Source of the DNA: Comamonas testosteroni
Lineage (GTDB): Bacteria > Pseudomonadota > Gammaproteobacteria > Burkholderiales > Burkholderiaceae_C
NCBI RefSeq assembly: GCF_000761245.1
Contig: NZ_AWOR01000068.1
Location: forward strand, 372,001-436,000
Direction: 5' to 3'
Length of the DNA: 64,000 nt
Position numbers and translations under genes: made by a program. A model generated the notes under the pieces. The model was not told where the DNA came from and did not search any database. It was given only the letters and a program-made list of their open reading frames with translations. This document shows positions 16,189 to 26,597 of the stretch, in pieces (position 1 is the first letter of the stretch; each line of letters opens with the position of its first letter).

Positions 16189-17694
16189 TCACCACAGCCC
16201 CAGCAGCTTCCACCAGGCAGCTCCGACGACAGCGAAGATCAGCAGTTCCAGCACGCACATGGCAGCACCTACGCGCCACCAGACACCCAGAGTCACATAG
16301 CCGCTGCCGAAGATGATGGGCGATGTTCCGGTCGCGTAGTGCGTCAGCGTCATCATGATGGCTGAACCGGCCGTCATCATCAGCATGAAGGGGACGACGT
16401 AATCGGCTGGGATCAGTTGCGCGCCCACGGTCAGAAAGGCCAGCATCATGGCGCTGATATGGGCAGTGGTGCTGGCAAACAGATAGTGCGAGAAGACGAA
16501 GACGCCCACCAGAATAGCGGCCACGGGCAGCCAGTCCAGGCCGCTGGCGACGATGGCATTCTTCAGGCCCTCGGCAAACCAGGCGACCACCCCTAGCCTG
16601 TTGAGCTGCTCGGCCAGCATCACCAGGGCACCGAACCAGATCAGGGTGTCCCAGGCGCTTTTCTCGGACAACACATCATCCCAGTCGATGGTCCCCGTGA
16701 TGATCAGGGTGAACAGACCCAGAAAAGCCACCACGGTCGGGTCCAGCGTGAAAGCCGGGCCGAACAGCATCTGCGGCACATTCGCCCACAGCAACAGCAT
16801 CATGCCGAAGGTCCCGAGCATCACCCGCTCCTTGCCTGACAGCGGGCCCATACGGGCCATCTCGGCACGCGCGTACTCCACGGCATTGGGCGTGGCCTTG
16901 AGCTCGGGTGGCGACAGCAGATAGACCGCCAGCGGCATCAGCAGCAGACACAGCAAGCCCGGCAGCAGCATGTACAGCGCCCAGCTTGTCCAGCTCAGAT
17001 GCAGGGACTGGCCCGTGGCCTTGGCGACCAGGTCCACGACTAACGGATTAGGCGCGGTTGCGGTCAGGAACATGGCCGAAGTGATCGGATTGGAATGGTA
17101 GTTGACCAGCGCCAGATAGGTCCCGACCTTGCCCTGGGTTCCCTTGGCCGGGTCCGATTCGAAGGCGTTGGCAATGGACTTCATGATCGGATGCACGATA
17201 CCGCCGCCGCGTGCCGTGTTGCTGGGCGTGAACGGGGCCAGCACCAGCTCACAGATCGCAAGTCCGTAACCTATGCCTATGGTGCGCTTGCCCATCAGCG
17301 CAATGAACAGCAACCCGATGCGGTTGCCGAGCCCCGTTTTCTTGAGGCCGCGCGAGATCAGAACAGCCACCACGATCAGCCAGATCAAGGGGTTCGCAAA
17401 GCTGCTCAACGCATCCGTGATCGCACCCTTGGAGGAACTGGAGGTCACCTGAGACAGCGACACGATGACAATCGCCATCAGAGCCATCACACCTATGGGC
17501 ATGACCTTGAGAATGATCGCCACGATGGTCGTCAGAAAGATGGCCACCAGCTGCCATGCCTTGGCATCCAGCCCAGCCGGCACCGGCGTCAGCAGCAGAC
17601 CGATCAGCACCAGGGTGGCAATCAGTGCAGGCACCAGCCGAAACGGCACGGCCGATTTGAGGTAGCGGAACATCGAGACGATTTTCTCGAACAT
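16189..17694 (-). CDS. DASS-family anion:Na+ or exchange transporter (CitT/TtdT-like dicarboxylate carrier)
   Basis: A 501-residue inner-membrane carrier with about 12 predicted membrane segments. The family signatures are present: APFTPSNTARGGGIVHPI in the first half and a matching THYATGTSPIIFGSGYV in the second, the paired Ser-Asn-Thr type loops that bind the carboxylate. The closest named relatives are 2-oxoglutarate/malate, citrate and tartrate carriers. I chose the ATG at 17694 with an AAAAGGA Shine-Dalgarno sequence; a longer frame to 17763 lacks one. It is convergent with the monooxygenase operon with only 9 nt between stops, so it may not belong to that system. Confidence 0.88.
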   Translation of the reverse strand: MFEKIVSMFRYLKSAVPFRLVPALIATLVLIGLLLTPVPAGLDAKAWQLVAIFLTTIVAIILKVMPIGVMALMAIVIVSLSQVTSSSSKGAITDALSSFANPLIWLIVVAVLISRGLKKTGLGNRIGLLFIALMGKRTIGIGYGLAICELVLAPFTPSNTARGGGIVHPIMKSIANAFESDPAKGTQGKVGTYLALVNYHSNPITSAMFLTATAPNPLVVDLVAKATGQSLHLSWTSWALYMLLPGLLCLLLMPLAVYLLSPPELKATPNAVEYARAEMARMGPLSGKERVMLGTFGMMLLLWANVPQMLFGPAFTLDPTVVAFLGLFTLIITGTIDWDDVLSEKSAWDTLIWFGALVMLAEQLNRLGVVAWFAEGLKNAIVASGLDWLPVAAILVGVFVFSHYLFASTTAHISAMMLAFLTVGAQLIPADYVVPFMLMMTAGSAIMMTLTHYATGTSPIIFGSGYVTLGVWWRVGAAMCVLELLIFAVVGAAWWKLLGLW

Positions 17695-17842
17695 ACAAGT
17701 CCTTTTCTTTACCTGCAGCGCATCGAGACACCATACCTCAGCTCGGAGAAATCCAGGAGACACGGACGGGCATTGGTGGTCAGGTCGCAGACTGGCATCA
17801 TGATGCAGTGCCGCACGGCCTCGACCCCAGGCCGACGTTCAC

Positions 17843-17861
17843 CTTATCGACATTTGATAAG
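17843..17861. promoter_or_regulatory. Inverted repeat between DASS carrier and 105-aa gene
   Basis: CTTATC-gacattt-GATAAG is a perfect 6-bp inverted repeat in the 268-bp divergent gap. It is a plausible operator for either gene; no regulator is adjacent and no further signal is clear. Confidence 0.3.
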
Positions 17862-17962
17862 CATCAAGACTTGTAGAAGCAAAACCGACGGCCAGAGCCG
17901 GGGTATGCCAGCATTCGAGTCTGGGACAGATGTCCATGGATTGAGCAGGAGAGCCACCCTAC

Positions 17963-18280
17963 ATGCCAGCGAATCGATTCTTGCCCGATGAATGGGAAAG
18001 CCGCCTTGAGGAAATAGACCGGGAGATCCTGCATCAGGCAGCTATCTGCAAGATCCGGCTGCTCGAGCCCGGTGCCGTGGAGCGCGTGCTGGCCAACGAT
18101 GCCGGCATCTGCGGGTCCGCGCATGAGACGGCATTCAAGACCTTGCGCGGCCTGCTCTATCTGCATTACACCGAGGTACTGCACATCAGCGAGGTGCTGA
18201 GCCCGGAGATCGCCCAGGTGATTGCCAACCGGGTACGCGAGCATCTGCGCCGTCGCTCAGGCACACAGCCAGGGGTATGA
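17963..18280 (+). CDS. Hypothetical protein of 105 residues
   Basis: I do not recognise the family. The product is a small, soluble, mostly helical, charged protein: no signal peptide, no membrane segment, two cysteines, an acidic N-terminal third (DEWESRLEEIDREIL) and a basic C-terminus (REHLRRRSG). Codon use looks like that of neighbouring genes. It is divergent from the DASS carrier and ends in front of a strong terminator, so it is likely a single-gene unit. The upstream sequence GAGCAGGAGAG offers a weak Shine-Dalgarno match. Confidence 0.6.
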   Translation: MPANRFLPDEWESRLEEIDREILHQAAICKIRLLEPGAVERVLANDAGICGSAHETAFKTLRGLLYLHYTEVLHISEVLSPEIAQVIANRVREHLRRRSGTQPGV

Positions 18281-18325
18281 CGAGCCGAGGTGGGCGCAGC
18301 CTTCTGACCTATGGAGAAAATGGAC

Positions 18326-18361
18326 AAAAAAAAGGTCACGACATTGTCGTGACCTTTTTCA
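18326..18361. terminator. Bidirectional rho-independent terminator
   Basis: The stem AAAAAGGTCACGAC-att-GTCGTGACCTTTTT has T runs on both strands. It serves the tRNA/ribosomal unit arriving on the minus strand and the 105-aa gene on the plus strand. Confidence 0.9.
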
Positions 18362-18364
18362 ATT

Positions 18365-18441
<77 letters not shown>

Positions 18442-18451
18442 GTATTTCCAA

Positions 18452-18457
18452 ATTATA
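18452..18457 (-). promoter_or_regulatory. Candidate -10 element for tRNA-fMet
   Basis: On the minus strand a perfect TATAAT ends 10 nt before the tRNA 5' end, the right distance for a short-leader tRNA promoter. The matching -35 region lies at the end of rplQ and is poor, so the gene may also be read through from the ribosomal operon. Confidence 0.4.
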
Positions 18458-18481
18458 GCAGGCTTTGCAGCCCGCTCTGGC

Positions 18482-18865
18482 TTATTCAGCTGCTGCAGCG
18501 GCTTCTTCAGCGCGCTCAACCAGTTCCACATAGGCCATGGGAGCGTTGTCGCCCACGCGGAAGCCCATCTTCAGGATACGTGTGTAGCCGCCGGGACGCT
18601 GAGCGTTGCGGGGACCCAGCACGTTGAACAGCTTGGTCACGCTGTCGCGGTCGCGCAGACGGTCAAAAGCCAGACGGCGGTTAGCCACGGTGTCAACCTT
18701 GGCCAGAGTGATCATGGGCTCGATGACGCGACGCAGTTCCTTGGCCTTGGGGACCGTGGTCTTGATAGCTTCGTGCTCGATCAGCGAGTTCATCATGTTC
18801 TGCAGCATTGCCTTGCGGTGTGCAGAAGTGCGGTTCAGTTTGCGGAGGCCGTTGCCGTGACGCAT
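18482..18865 (-). CDS. rplQ: 50S ribosomal protein L17
   Basis: 127 residues, a typical L17 length. The N-terminus [20 protein letters not shown] is the family hallmark. It is the last protein gene of the alpha operon, after rpoA, and is followed by tRNA-fMet. L17 binds 23S rRNA near the exit tunnel. Confidence 0.98.
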   Translation of the reverse strand: MRHGNGLRKLNRTSAHRKAMLQNMMNSLIEHEAIKTTVPKAKELRRVIEPMITLAKVDTVANRRLAFDRLRDRDSVTKLFNVLGPRNAQRPGGYTRILKMGFRVGDNAPMAYVELVERAEEAAAAAE

Positions 18866-19001
18866 GGTGCTTTTCCTTTGCTCCCCGTTTTTATCCGGAG
18901 ATCTTTTCTAAATTAAATCAGGCAGCCGTATCAGGTACTGCCCGAGGCACTTGGACTTTGCCAAAACCGAACGATTTCAGCAAAGTCCTCTATTGTAGCG
19001 A

Positions 19002-20000
19002 TTAACGCTTTTCCAGGCCAGCTGGTGGCCAGTTCTCGAGCTTCATGCCCAGCGTCAGACCGCGGGAAGCCAGAACTTCCTTGATCTCGTTGAGCGACTT
19101 ACGACCCAGGTTGGGAGTCTTGAGCAGCTCGTTTTCGGTACGCTGGATGAGGTCACCGATGTAGTAAATGTTCTCTGCCTTGAGGCAGTTGGCAGAACGC
19201 ACGGTGAGCTCGAGCTCGTCCACGGGACGCAGCAGGATGGGATCGAACGAGGTGGCAGCACCGCGGCCACCGGCAGGAGCGTCGAACACGCTGGCGATAT
19301 CGCCACCGTCGAGCTGGGCAAACACTGCCAGCTGCTCCACCAGGATCTTGGCGGATGCGCGCACTGCGTCTTCAGCGGTGATGGCACCGTTGGTTTCGAT
19401 TTCCAGAACCAGCTTGTCAAGATCGGTACGCTGTTCCACACGTGCGGATTCGACAGCGTAGCTCACGCGCTTGACGGGCGAGAACGAAGCGTCGAGCACG
19501 ATACGGCCGATCGACTTGGTCGATTCGTCACCGTAGCGGCGCACGTTGCCGGGCACATAGCCGCGGCCCTTTTCCACCTTGATCTGCATGTCCAGCTTGC
19601 CGCCTTGCGACAGATGGGCGATCACATGATCAGGGTTGACGATTTCTACGTCGTGGGGGGTCTGAATGTCACGGGCAGTGACAACACCTTCGCCATCCTT
19701 GCGCAGGCTCAGGGTGACTTCGTCACGATTGTGCAGCTTGAACACCACACCCTTGAGGTTCAGCAGGATGTTGGTCACATCTTCCTGGACACCGTCGATG
19801 GAGGAGTACTCATGCAGCACTCCAGCAATCGTCACTTCCGTCGCTGCGTAACCCACCATGGAGGAGAGCAGAACACGGCGCAGGGCATTGCCCAGCGTAT
19901 GACCGTAGCCACGCTCAAACGGCTCCAGAACAACCTTGGCACGGTTGTGACCAAGTTGCTCGACATTGATTGTCTTGGGCTTCAGCAAATTCGTTTGCAT
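19002..20000 (-). CDS. rpoA: RNA polymerase alpha subunit
   Basis: 332 residues. The N-terminal domain, used for dimerisation and assembly with beta and beta', contains [20 protein letters not shown]. The C-terminal domain (about 250-320) has the [20 protein letters not shown] helix that contacts UP elements and activators. It lies between rpsD and rplQ in the standard alpha operon order. The 112-nt gap to rpsD carries a strong hairpin. Confidence 0.98.
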   Translation of the reverse strand: MQTNLLKPKTINVEQLGHNRAKVVLEPFERGYGHTLGNALRRVLLSSMVGYAATEVTIAGVLHEYSSIDGVQEDVTNILLNLKGVVFKLHNRDEVTLSLRKDGEGVVTARDIQTPHDVEIVNPDHVIAHLSQGGKLDMQIKVEKGRGYVPGNVRRYGDESTKSIGRIVLDASFSPVKRVSYAVESARVEQRTDLDKLVLEIETNGAITAEDAVRASAKILVEQLAVFAQLDGGDIASVFDAPAGGRGAATSFDPILLRPVDELELTVRSANCLKAENIYYIGDLIQRTENELLKTPNLGRKSLNEIKEVLASRGLTLGMKLENWPPAGLEKR

Positions 20001-20054
20001 GCAGACTTCCTCTCAATACCCTCGGCTCGTTACACCGGTAAGGCTGGTGAAGCA

Positions 20055-20082
20055 CCCACGGCGCGATGCCTCGCGCCGTGGG
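20055..20082 (-). other. Strong intraoperonic hairpin between rpsD and rpoA
   Basis: A perfect 12-bp stem, CCCACGGCGCGA-tgcc-TCGCGCCGTGGG, lies in the mRNA between rpsD and rpoA. No T run follows, so it is more likely an RNA-processing, stability or partial attenuation element than a full terminator. Confidence 0.6.
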
Positions 20083-20112
20083 GACGGTTTACAGAAATGT
20101 CGCTGCTAAAGA

Positions 20113-20736
20113 TTAACGCGAGTACAACTCAACGATCAGGGATTCGTTGATGTCAGCTGCGAATTCATCGCGGTCAGGAGACTTCTTGAAAGTACCTTCT
20201 GCCTTGTCAGCAGACACTTCAACCCATGCGGGGAAGCCCACTTGAGCAGCCAGTTGCAGAGCCTCGACCACGCGAGCTTGCTTCTTGGACTTTTCACGCA
20301 GAGCAACCACGTCGCCTTCCTTCACGGAGAAGGAAGGAATGTTCACGGACTGGCCGTTCACAGTGATAGCCTTGTGCGACACCAGCTGACGTGCTTCAGC
20401 GCGAGTGGAGCCGAAGCCCATGCGGTACACCACGTTGTCCAGACGCGATTCCAGCAGCGACAGCAGGTTGGCACCAGTGTTGCCACGCTTGCGGTCAGCA
20501 GCTTCGAAGTAGCGGCGGAATTGCTTCTCCAGCACGCCGTACATGCGCTTGACCTTCTGCTTTTCGCGCAGTTGCAGACCGTAGTCGGAAGTGCGCTGAC
20601 CGGAAGTGCGGCCATGCTGACCAGGCTTGGTGTCGAACTTTGCCTTGTCTGCGATGGAGCGACGTGCGCTCTTCAGGAACAGATCGGTGCCTTCGCGGCG
20701 GGAGAGTTTTGCCTTGGGGCCAATATAGCGTGCCAC
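20113..20736 (-). CDS. rpsD: 30S ribosomal protein S4
   Basis: 207 residues, opening with [16 protein letters not shown]. It is the cysteine-free form without the N-terminal zinc site. The S4 RNA-binding domain includes [14 protein letters not shown]. In E. coli S4 represses the alpha operon by binding its mRNA; whether that holds here is not visible. Confidence 0.98.
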   Translation of the reverse strand: MARYIGPKAKLSRREGTDLFLKSARRSIADKAKFDTKPGQHGRTSGQRTSDYGLQLREKQKVKRMYGVLEKQFRRYFEAADRKRGNTGANLLSLLESRLDNVVYRMGFGSTRAEARQLVSHKAITVNGQSVNIPSFSVKEGDVVALREKSKKQARVVEALQLAAQVGFPAWVEVSADKAEGTFKKSPDRDEFAADINESLIVELYSR

Positions 20737-20825
20737 TTGATTTCCTTTGTGTCATCTACCGTGCGCAAACACGGGAGCCGCCCGCGATGCAAATGCACCT
20801 GGGCGGCGGTGGGCTTGATAAAAAA

Positions 20826-21230
20826 TTAGATACGACGGCGCTTTTGAGGGCGGCAGCCGTTGTGGGGAACCGGAGTCACGTCCGAGATGGAAGTGATACG
20901 GATACCCAGAGCACCCAGGGCGCGAACCGAGGATTCACGGCCAGGACCGGGACCCTTGATTTCGACTTCCAGGTTCTTGATGCCCTGTTCGATAGCAGCA
21001 CGACCGGCCACTTCCGAAGCAACCTGAGCAGCAAAGGGAGTCGACTTACGCGAACCCTTGAAGCCCTGGCCACCCGACGAAGCCCACGACAGAGCGTTGC
21101 CTTGACGGTCGGTGATGGTGATGATCGTGTTGTTGAACGAAGCGTGCACGTGCGCGATACCGTCAGAAATATTCTTACGGACCTTCTTGCGAACGCGAGC
21201 AGCTGCGTTGTTTGCGGGAGACTTAGCCAT
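20826..21230 (-). CDS. rpsK: 30S ribosomal protein S11
   Basis: 134 residues. The conserved core [22 protein letters not shown] and the C-terminal [18 protein letters not shown] are plain. It sits between rpsM (17 nt gap) and rpsD in the alpha operon and forms part of the 30S platform. Confidence 0.98.
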   Translation of the reverse strand: MAKSPANNAAARVRKKVRKNISDGIAHVHASFNNTIITITDRQGNALSWASSGGQGFKGSRKSTPFAAQVASEVAGRAAIEQGIKNLEVEIKGPGPGRESSVRALGALGIRITSISDVTPVPHNGCRPQKRRRI

Positions 21231-21247
21231 AATGATCTTTCAATCTC

Positions 21248-21613
21248 TTATTTCTTCAGAGCCGCTGCACCCTTGCGCGGACCCTTGCGAGTACGAGCGT
21301 TCGTGCGGGTACGTTGACCGCGCATGGGCAGGCCGCGACGATGACGGAAACCGCGATAGCAACCGATGTCCATCAAACGCTTGATGTTCATGGTGGTTTC
21401 GCGACGCAGATCACCTTCCAGAGTCATGGGATTCAGGAAGTCACGGATCTTTTCCAGATCAGCGTCCGTCAGGTCCTTGACCTTCTTGGAATATTCGATA
21501 CCGCATGCTTCGCAGATTTTGCGAGCTGTAGTGCGACCGATGCCGAAGATGGCAGTCAGGCCGATTTCAGCATGCTTGTGCGGCGGGATGTTAATGCCAG
21601 CAATACGTGCCAT
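21248..21613 (-). CDS. rpsM: 30S ribosomal protein S13
   Basis: 121 residues, beginning [20 protein letters not shown] and ending with the basic [14 protein letters not shown] tail that reaches the P site. It follows rpmJ by 22 nt. Confidence 0.98.
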   Translation of the reverse strand: MARIAGINIPPHKHAEIGLTAIFGIGRTTARKICEACGIEYSKKVKDLTDADLEKIRDFLNPMTLEGDLRRETTMNIKRLMDIGCYRGFRHRRGLPMRGQRTRTNARTRKGPRKGAAALKK

Positions 21614-21635
21614 ATTAGTCCTCTAATGCTTTCAA

Positions 21636-21749
21636 TCAACCTTGGCGCTGCTTGTGGCGCTGGTCAGTGCAGATCACGCGCACAACACCTTTGCGGCGGA
21701 TGATCTTGCAGTTACGGCAGATTTTCTTGACCGAAGCCGAAACTCTCAT
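21636..21749 (-). CDS. rpmJ: 50S ribosomal protein L36
   Basis: A 37-residue protein starting [15 protein letters not shown]. Zinc ligands Cys11, Cys14, Cys27 and His32 are all present, so this is the zinc-containing form. It lies between secY and rpsM; infA, which precedes rpmJ in many beta- and gammaproteobacteria, is not present in the 118-nt gap. Confidence 0.96.
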   Translation of the reverse strand: MRVSASVKKICRNCKIIRRKGVVRVICTDQRHKQRQG

Positions 21750-21840
21750 TCTTTTCTCCTAAAACTTTCCATCCACTATCGGCCTATCGACCGGGAAACA
21801 ATGCCCGCGATAGATCGATGGGCGTCTACTAACTTTTGGC

Positions 21841-21862
21841 AGGCTGCCCCCTTGGGCAGCCT
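21841..21862 (-). other. Hairpin just after the secY stop
   Basis: AGGCTGCCC-cctt-GGGCAGCCT is a perfect 9-bp stem six bases past the secY stop on the minus strand, before rpmJ. It lacks a T run and lies within the operon, so it may set mRNA processing or lower read-through from spc to alpha genes. Confidence 0.55.
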
Positions 21863-21867
21863 TGTCA

Positions 21868-23181
21868 TCAAATACCAGCCTTAAAGTTCGCTTTTTTCAG
21901 GAGCGACTCGTATTGCTGCGACATCACGTAGTTCTGCACTTGAGCCATGAAGTCCATTGTCACGACCACGATGATCAGCAACGATGTACCACCGAAGTAG
22001 AACGGAACGTTGTACTTCAGGATCAGGAATTCGGGCAACAAGCACACGAAGGTAATGTAGATCGCGCCAGCCAGGGTCAGGCGAACCAGAATCTTGTCAA
22101 TGTAGCGGGCTGTCTGTTCGCCAGGACGAATCCCGGGGATGAAAGCGCCACTCTTCTTCAGGTTGTCGGCAGTTTCCCGGCTGTTGAAAACCAGGGCCGT
22201 ATAGAAGAAGCAGAAGAAAATGATCGCGGCAGCATAAAGGATGACATAGATTGGCTGACCAGGGGTCAACGTGCTCGCAATATCCTTCAGCCAGCGCATG
22301 GATTCTCCTGCACTGAACCAATTCACCACCGTAGCGGGCAGCAAGATGATCGACGAAGCGAAGATGGGAGGAATCACACCTGCCATGTTCAGCTTCAGTG
22401 GCAAGTGCGAAGACTGACCACCGTACACCTTGTTGCCGACTTGTCGGCGTGCGTAATTCACCAAGATCTTGCGTTGACCTCGTTCGACATACACGACGAA
22501 ATACGTCACGGCTGCCACAACGAGAACAATGAAGATTGCCGCCAGAATGCTCATGGCACCGGTGCGCACCAGTTCCAGCAGACCGCCGATAGAGCTCGGC
22601 AGGCCTGCGGCGATACCGCCAAAGATCAGTATCGAGATACCGTTGCCCAGACCACGTTCAGTGATCTGTTCACCGAGCCACATCAGGAACAGGGTACCGG
22701 CCGTGAGACTAACCACCGCAGTCATGCGGAAGCCAAAACCAGGGTTCAGAACCAAGCCTGCGGAGCTTTCCAGGGCAACAGCAATTCCCAAGGACTGAAA
22801 CAGCGCCAGGCCCAGAGTGCCGTAGCGGGTGTACTGGGTAATCTTGCGACGACCCGCTTCACCTTCCTTTTTCATCTGCTCGAATGTCGGGACCACGTAG
22901 GTCATGAGCTGCATGATGATCGATGCCGAGATGTACGGCATGATCCCCAGTGCGAACACTGTGAAGCGCGAGAGCGCTCCACCCGAGAACATGTTGAACA
23001 GATTGAGAATGCCGCCCTGCTGGCCAGAGAACAGCTGCTGCAGCTGCGCTGGATCGATGCCCGGAACGGGGATATGCGCCCCGATGCGGTATACGACCAG
23101 CGCAAGCAACAGAAAAACCAGACGACGACGCAGGTCGCCGAATTTTCCAGTCTTTGCAATTTGAGCTGCGCTAGTAGCCAC
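21868..23181 (-). CDS. secY: Protein translocase channel subunit SecY
   Basis: 437 residues with ten membrane segments. SecY forms the protein-conducting channel with SecE and SecG in the inner membrane. Typical segments include [13 protein letters not shown] near the N-terminus, [31 protein letters not shown] and the cytosolic loop [16 protein letters not shown]. It follows rplO by 24 nt in the spc order. Confidence 0.98.
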   Translation of the reverse strand: MATSAAQIAKTGKFGDLRRRLVFLLLALVVYRIGAHIPVPGIDPAQLQQLFSGQQGGILNLFNMFSGGALSRFTVFALGIMPYISASIIMQLMTYVVPTFEQMKKEGEAGRRKITQYTRYGTLGLALFQSLGIAVALESSAGLVLNPGFGFRMTAVVSLTAGTLFLMWLGEQITERGLGNGISILIFGGIAAGLPSSIGGLLELVRTGAMSILAAIFIVLVVAAVTYFVVYVERGQRKILVNYARRQVGNKVYGGQSSHLPLKLNMAGVIPPIFASSIILLPATVVNWFSAGESMRWLKDIASTLTPGQPIYVILYAAAIIFFCFFYTALVFNSRETADNLKKSGAFIPGIRPGEQTARYIDKILVRLTLAGAIYITFVCLLPEFLILKYNVPFYFGGTSLLIIVVVTMDFMAQVQNYVMSQQYESLLKKANFKAGI

Positions 23182-23205
23182 GGATGTCTTCTTTCAGAAC
23201 TTTAA

Positions 23206-23637
23206 TCAGGCGATGCTGCCACCGGCAGCTTCGATGGCAGCCTTGGCACCGGCGGTAGCGCCGATACCATTGAGCTTGACAGCCTTAGTCAGTTCACCGC
23301 TCTTGATGATCTTCACCACCTTAGCGATAGAGCCAACCAGACCGGCTTGCTTCAGAGCAGCCAGATCGACTTCGGCCAGGCCGAGCTTATCCAGCTCGGA
23401 CAGGGTCACTTCTGCATTGAACTTCAGCAGATGCGACTTGAAGCCACGCTTGGGCAGGCGACGCTGCAGAGGCATTTGACCGCCTTCGAAGCCCACCTTG
23501 TGGTAGCCACCCGAACGCGACTTCTGACCCTTGTGACCGCGACCGGCGGTCTTACCCAGACCAGAACCGATACCGCGACCCACGCGACGCTTGGCGTGCT
23601 TGGCGCCGTCTGCAGGCTTGATGCTATTGAGTTCCAT
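23206..23637 (-). CDS. rplO: 50S ribosomal protein L15
   Basis: 143 residues from the ATG of MELNSIKP, the usual L15 start. Two further start-like codons directly upstream (ATG, TTG) leave an uncertainty of two residues; AAAGGA at 23644-23649 fits the chosen ATG best. The glycine- and arginine-rich N-terminus ([22 protein letters not shown]) is diagnostic. Confidence 0.97.
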   Translation of the reverse strand: MELNSIKPADGAKHAKRRVGRGIGSGLGKTAGRGHKGQKSRSGGYHKVGFEGGQMPLQRRLPKRGFKSHLLKFNAEVTLSELDKLGLAEVDLAALKQAGLVGSIAKVVKIIKSGELTKAVKLNGIGATAGAKAAIEAAGGSIA

Positions 23638-23648
23638 CATCAATCCTT

Positions 23649-23831
23649 TCAGAGAACCTTCACCAAGTAGGCGATCTTGTTAATCATGCCGCGCACTTCA
23701 GGAGTGTCCTGCAGTTCGCTGACGCTGTTCAGCTTGCGCAGACCCAGGCCACGCACAGTCGCACGGTGCGACTCTTTGGTGCCGATGGGGCTACGAACCA
23801 GCTGAATCTTGACAGTTTGTTGTGTTGTCAT
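23649..23831 (-). CDS. rpmD: 50S ribosomal protein L30
   Basis: 60 residues, the short bacterial L30 form, with the conserved [24 protein letters not shown] motif shortened here to its core IQLVRSPIG. It sits between rpsE and rplO as expected. Confidence 0.97.
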   Translation of the reverse strand: MTTQQTVKIQLVRSPIGTKESHRATVRGLGLRKLNSVSELQDTPEVRGMINKIAYLVKVL

Positions 23832-23845
23832 GTGCTGGACTCCGA

Positions 23846-24367
23846 TCAGGCGGTGAAGATGTCTTCGACCGACTTGCCGCGCTTTGCTGCCACGTTCGCA
23901 GGGGTCGTGGAGTTCTTCAAAGCGTCGAAAGTTGCGCGAACCATGTTGTAGGGGTTCGACGAACCATGGCTCTTGGCCACGATGTCGGTGATACCCACCA
24001 CTTCAAAAACAGCGCGCATAGGGCCGCCAGCAATGATGCCGGTACCCTTGGGAGCTGGGTGCAACTCGACCTTGGCGGCGCCGTGATGGCCCTTCACCGA
24101 GTGGTGAATGGTGCCGCTCTTCAGTGCAACCTTCATCAGGTTGCGACGGCATTCTTCCATCGCTTTTTGCACGGCAGCAGGCACTTCCTTGGACTTGCCC
24201 TTACCCATGCCAACGCGACCGTCACCATCGCCAACCACGGTCAGTGCAGCGAAGCCGAGAATACGACCACCCTTCACAACCTTGGTGACGCGGTTGACCG
24301 CGATCATTTTTTCGCGCAGACCGTCGTCACGACCTTCGTCTTGCACTTTGGGGGAAAATTTAGCCAT
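23846..24367 (-). CDS. rpsE: 30S ribosomal protein S5
   Basis: 173 residues. The double-stranded-RNA-binding N-terminal half includes [19 protein letters not shown] and the loop [15 protein letters not shown]5 supports decoding accuracy. Operon position between rplR and rpmD is standard. Confidence 0.98.
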   Translation of the reverse strand: MAKFSPKVQDEGRDDGLREKMIAVNRVTKVVKGGRILGFAALTVVGDGDGRVGMGKGKSKEVPAAVQKAMEECRRNLMKVALKSGTIHHSVKGHHGAAKVELHPAPKGTGIIAGGPMRAVFEVVGITDIVAKSHGSSNPYNMVRATFDALKNSTTPANVAAKRGKSVEDIFTA

Positions 24368-24382
24368 TTGTATCCGCTCCGC

Positions 24383-24748
24383 TTAGAACTGCAGGCCCGC
24401 TTCGCGAGCGGCTTCTGCCAAAGCCTTCACGCGGCCGTGGTATGCAAAACCGGCGCGGTCGAAAGCCACTTTCTCAACGCCAGCAGCCTTAGCCTTCTCA
24501 GCAATGCGCTTGCCGATCAGCGTGGCGGCGGCCACGTTGCCACCCTTGCCAGCGGCGCCGAGTTGCGAACGCACTTCGACTTCTGCAGTGGAGGCCGAAG
24601 CCAGCACGGTAGTGCCGTCTTCCGAAACCACGGAGGCGTAGATATGGAGATTGGTGCGGTTCACGCTCAGACGGGCAACGCCTTGCTGGGCAATGCGGAT
24701 GCGAGTCTGACGGGCACGGCGCAGACGCTGCTCTTTCTTGTTCAACAT
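24383..24748 (-). CDS. rplR: 50S ribosomal protein L18
   Basis: 121 residues beginning [16 protein letters not shown]; an adjacent ATG at 24751 would add one Met. L18 binds 5S rRNA; the C-terminal [21 protein letters not shown] is typical. Confidence 0.97.
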   Translation of the reverse strand: MLNKKEQRLRRARQTRIRIAQQGVARLSVNRTNLHIYASVVSEDGTTVLASASTAEVEVRSQLGAAGKGGNVAAATLIGKRIAEKAKAAGVEKVAFDRAGFAYHGRVKALAEAAREAGLQF

Positions 24749-24759
24749 CATGCAGCTCC

Positions 24760-25293
24760 TTACTTCTTCTTGGTCTCTTTGATCACGACCTTCTCATTCG
24801 CATAGCGAATGCCCTTGCCCTTGTAAGGCTCGGGAGGACGAACGGCACGGATCTCAGCAGCCAATTGACCGACCACTTGACGGTCAGCACCCTTGATCAC
24901 GATTTCAGTCGGAGTGGGGGTAGCGACAGTGATGCCGGCAGGCATCTCGAAGTTGACGGGGTGCGAGAAGCCCACAGCCAGGTTCAGCTTGGAACCTTGT
25001 GCAGCGGCCTTGTAGCCCACGCCAATCAGCGTCAGCTTCTTCTCGAAGCCTTCAGTCACGCCCTTGACCATGTTGTTGACCAGCTGGCGGATGGTACCGG
25101 CCAGAGCGTCAGCTTCACGGGAGTCGTTGGCGGGAGCAAAGGACAGCTTGCCGTCGTTGTTGCCGATGTTCACCAGGCCGTTCAAAGACAGCGACAGATC
25201 GCCGCCCTTGCCCTTGACCTTGATGGTTTCAGCGTTGATGGACACATCCACACCTGCGGGGATGGTCACAATAGCTTTTGCTACGCGAGACAT
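24760..25293 (-). CDS. rplF: 50S ribosomal protein L6
   Basis: 177 residues, two L6 domains, with the conserved C-terminal motif [18 protein letters not shown]. It lies near the factor-binding site of the 50S subunit. Neighbours are rpsH and rplR. Confidence 0.98.
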   Translation of the reverse strand: MSRVAKAIVTIPAGVDVSINAETIKVKGKGGDLSLSLNGLVNIGNNDGKLSFAPANDSREADALAGTIRQLVNNMVKGVTEGFEKKLTLIGVGYKAAAQGSKLNLAVGFSHPVNFEMPAGITVATPTPTEIVIKGADRQVVGQLAAEIRAVRPPEPYKGKGIRYANEKVVIKETKKK

Positions 25294-25317
25294 TTCAGTA
25301 TTTCTCCTTAATGTCCG

Positions 25318-25713
25318 TTAGGCCACATAGCACAGCACTTCACCGCCGATACCGGCAGCACGTGCTTTGCGATCAGTCATCACGCCCTTGGGAGTAGTGA
25401 CGATGGCCACACCCAGGCCGTTCTGGACCTGAGGGATTGCGTGACGACCCTTGTACACGCGCAGGCCGGGACGGCTCACACGTTCGATACGTTCGATCAC
25501 AGGGCGACCGGCGTAGTACTTCAGGGTAATTTCGAGTTCGGACTTGCCACCTTCGGACTTCACTTCGAAGCCGTCGATATAGCCTTCTTCCTTCAGCACT
25601 TGTGCGATGGCAACCTTGACCTTGGAGGAAGGAGCCGACACAGTGGCCTTGGAGACCATTTGTGCATTGCGGATGCGGGTCAGCAAGTCAGCGATGGGAT
25701 CACTCATGCTCAT
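25318..25713 (-). CDS. rpsH: 30S ribosomal protein S8
   Basis: 131 residues, [18 protein letters not shown] at the start and the C-terminal rRNA-binding [18 protein letters not shown]. In E. coli S8 is the autoregulator of the spc operon. Confidence 0.98.
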   Translation of the reverse strand: MSMSDPIADLLTRIRNAQMVSKATVSAPSSKVKVAIAQVLKEEGYIDGFEVKSEGGKSELEITLKYYAGRPVIERIERVSRPGLRVYKGRHAIPQVQNGLGVAIVTTPKGVMTDRKARAAGIGGEVLCYVA

Positions 25714-25733
25714 GTTTAATCTCTCCTGCTTGC

Positions 25734-26039
25734 TTACCAGCTGGCCTTGGTGACACCGGGGATGTCGCCAGCAAAGGCCAATTCACGCACCTTAGCGCGA
25801 CCCAGACCGAATTGGCGGAAGGTACCGCGAGGACGGCCAGTGATCTCGCAACGGTTACGCTGGCGAGTGGGGTTCGAGTTACGGGGCAGCTTCTGCAGAC
25901 CCAGGCGAGCGGCGTCGCGCTCTTCGTCGGAACGCTTCACGTCGCCGGCGATTGCCTTGAGTTCTGCATACTTGGCAGCATACTTGGCTGCCAGCTTTTC
26001 GCGCTTCAGTTCGCGCTGAATCATTGCTACTTTAGCCAT
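25734..26039 (-). CDS. rpsN: 30S ribosomal protein S14
   Basis: 101 residues from [15 protein letters not shown], the long zinc-independent form: it has only one Cys in the region ([10 protein letters not shown]). An in-frame extension to 26093 overlaps rplE and is not needed. Confidence 0.98.
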   Translation of the reverse strand: MAKVAMIQRELKREKLAAKYAAKYAELKAIAGDVKRSDEERDAARLGLQKLPRNSNPTRQRNRCEITGRPRGTFRQFGLGRAKVRELAFAGDIPGVTKASW

Positions 26040-26047
26040 GCGCCACC

Positions 26048-26587
26048 TCAGTTCTTGAAGGGGAATTTGAAAGCGGCGAGCAGTGCCTTGCACTCTTCGT
26101 CGTTCTTCGCTGTTGTCGTGATGCTGATGTTCAGACCACGCAGAGCGTCCACCTTGTCGTACTCGATTTCGGGGAAGATGATTTGTTCTTTGACGCCAAC
26201 GTTGTAGTTGCCGCGACCGTCGAACGAACGACCCGAGATACCACGGAAGTCACGCACGCGGGGCAGAGCCACGGTCACGAAACGGTCCAGGAATTCGTAC
26301 ATCTGAACGCCACGCAGGGTCACCATGCAGCCGATAGCTTGGCCTTCGCGGATCTTGAAACCAGCGATAGCCTTCTTGGCCTTGGTCACCACAGGCTTCT
26401 GACCAGCAATCTTGGTCAGGTCAGCCACGGCGTTGTCCATCACCTTCTTGTCGGCCACGGCTTCGCTCACACCCATGTTCAGAGTGATCTTGGTCAGACG
26501 GGGCACTTCCATAGCGGAGGTGTAGCCGAACTTTTCTTTCAGTTCAGCCGCGATCTTTTCGCGATAGAGTTTTTGCAGTCGTGCCAT
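26048..26587 (-). CDS. rplE: 50S ribosomal protein L5
   Basis: 179 residues, [20 protein letters not shown] at the start and ending [13 protein letters not shown]5 joins 5S rRNA to the 50S and touches P-site tRNA. It follows rplX by 10 nt. Confidence 0.98.
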   Translation of the reverse strand: MARLQKLYREKIAAELKEKFGYTSAMEVPRLTKITLNMGVSEAVADKKVMDNAVADLTKIAGQKPVVTKAKKAIAGFKIREGQAIGCMVTLRGVQMYEFLDRFVTVALPRVRDFRGISGRSFDGRGNYNVGVKEQIIFPEIEYDKVDALRGLNISITTTAKNDEECKALLAAFKFPFKN

Positions 26588-26597
26588 GTGTTACTCC

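Noticed and set aside
21862-23205. 447-codon plus-strand frame opposite secY
   Set aside because: SecY motifs are clear on the minus strand; the other frame is rich in His, Gln and Asp as expected for an antisense shadow.
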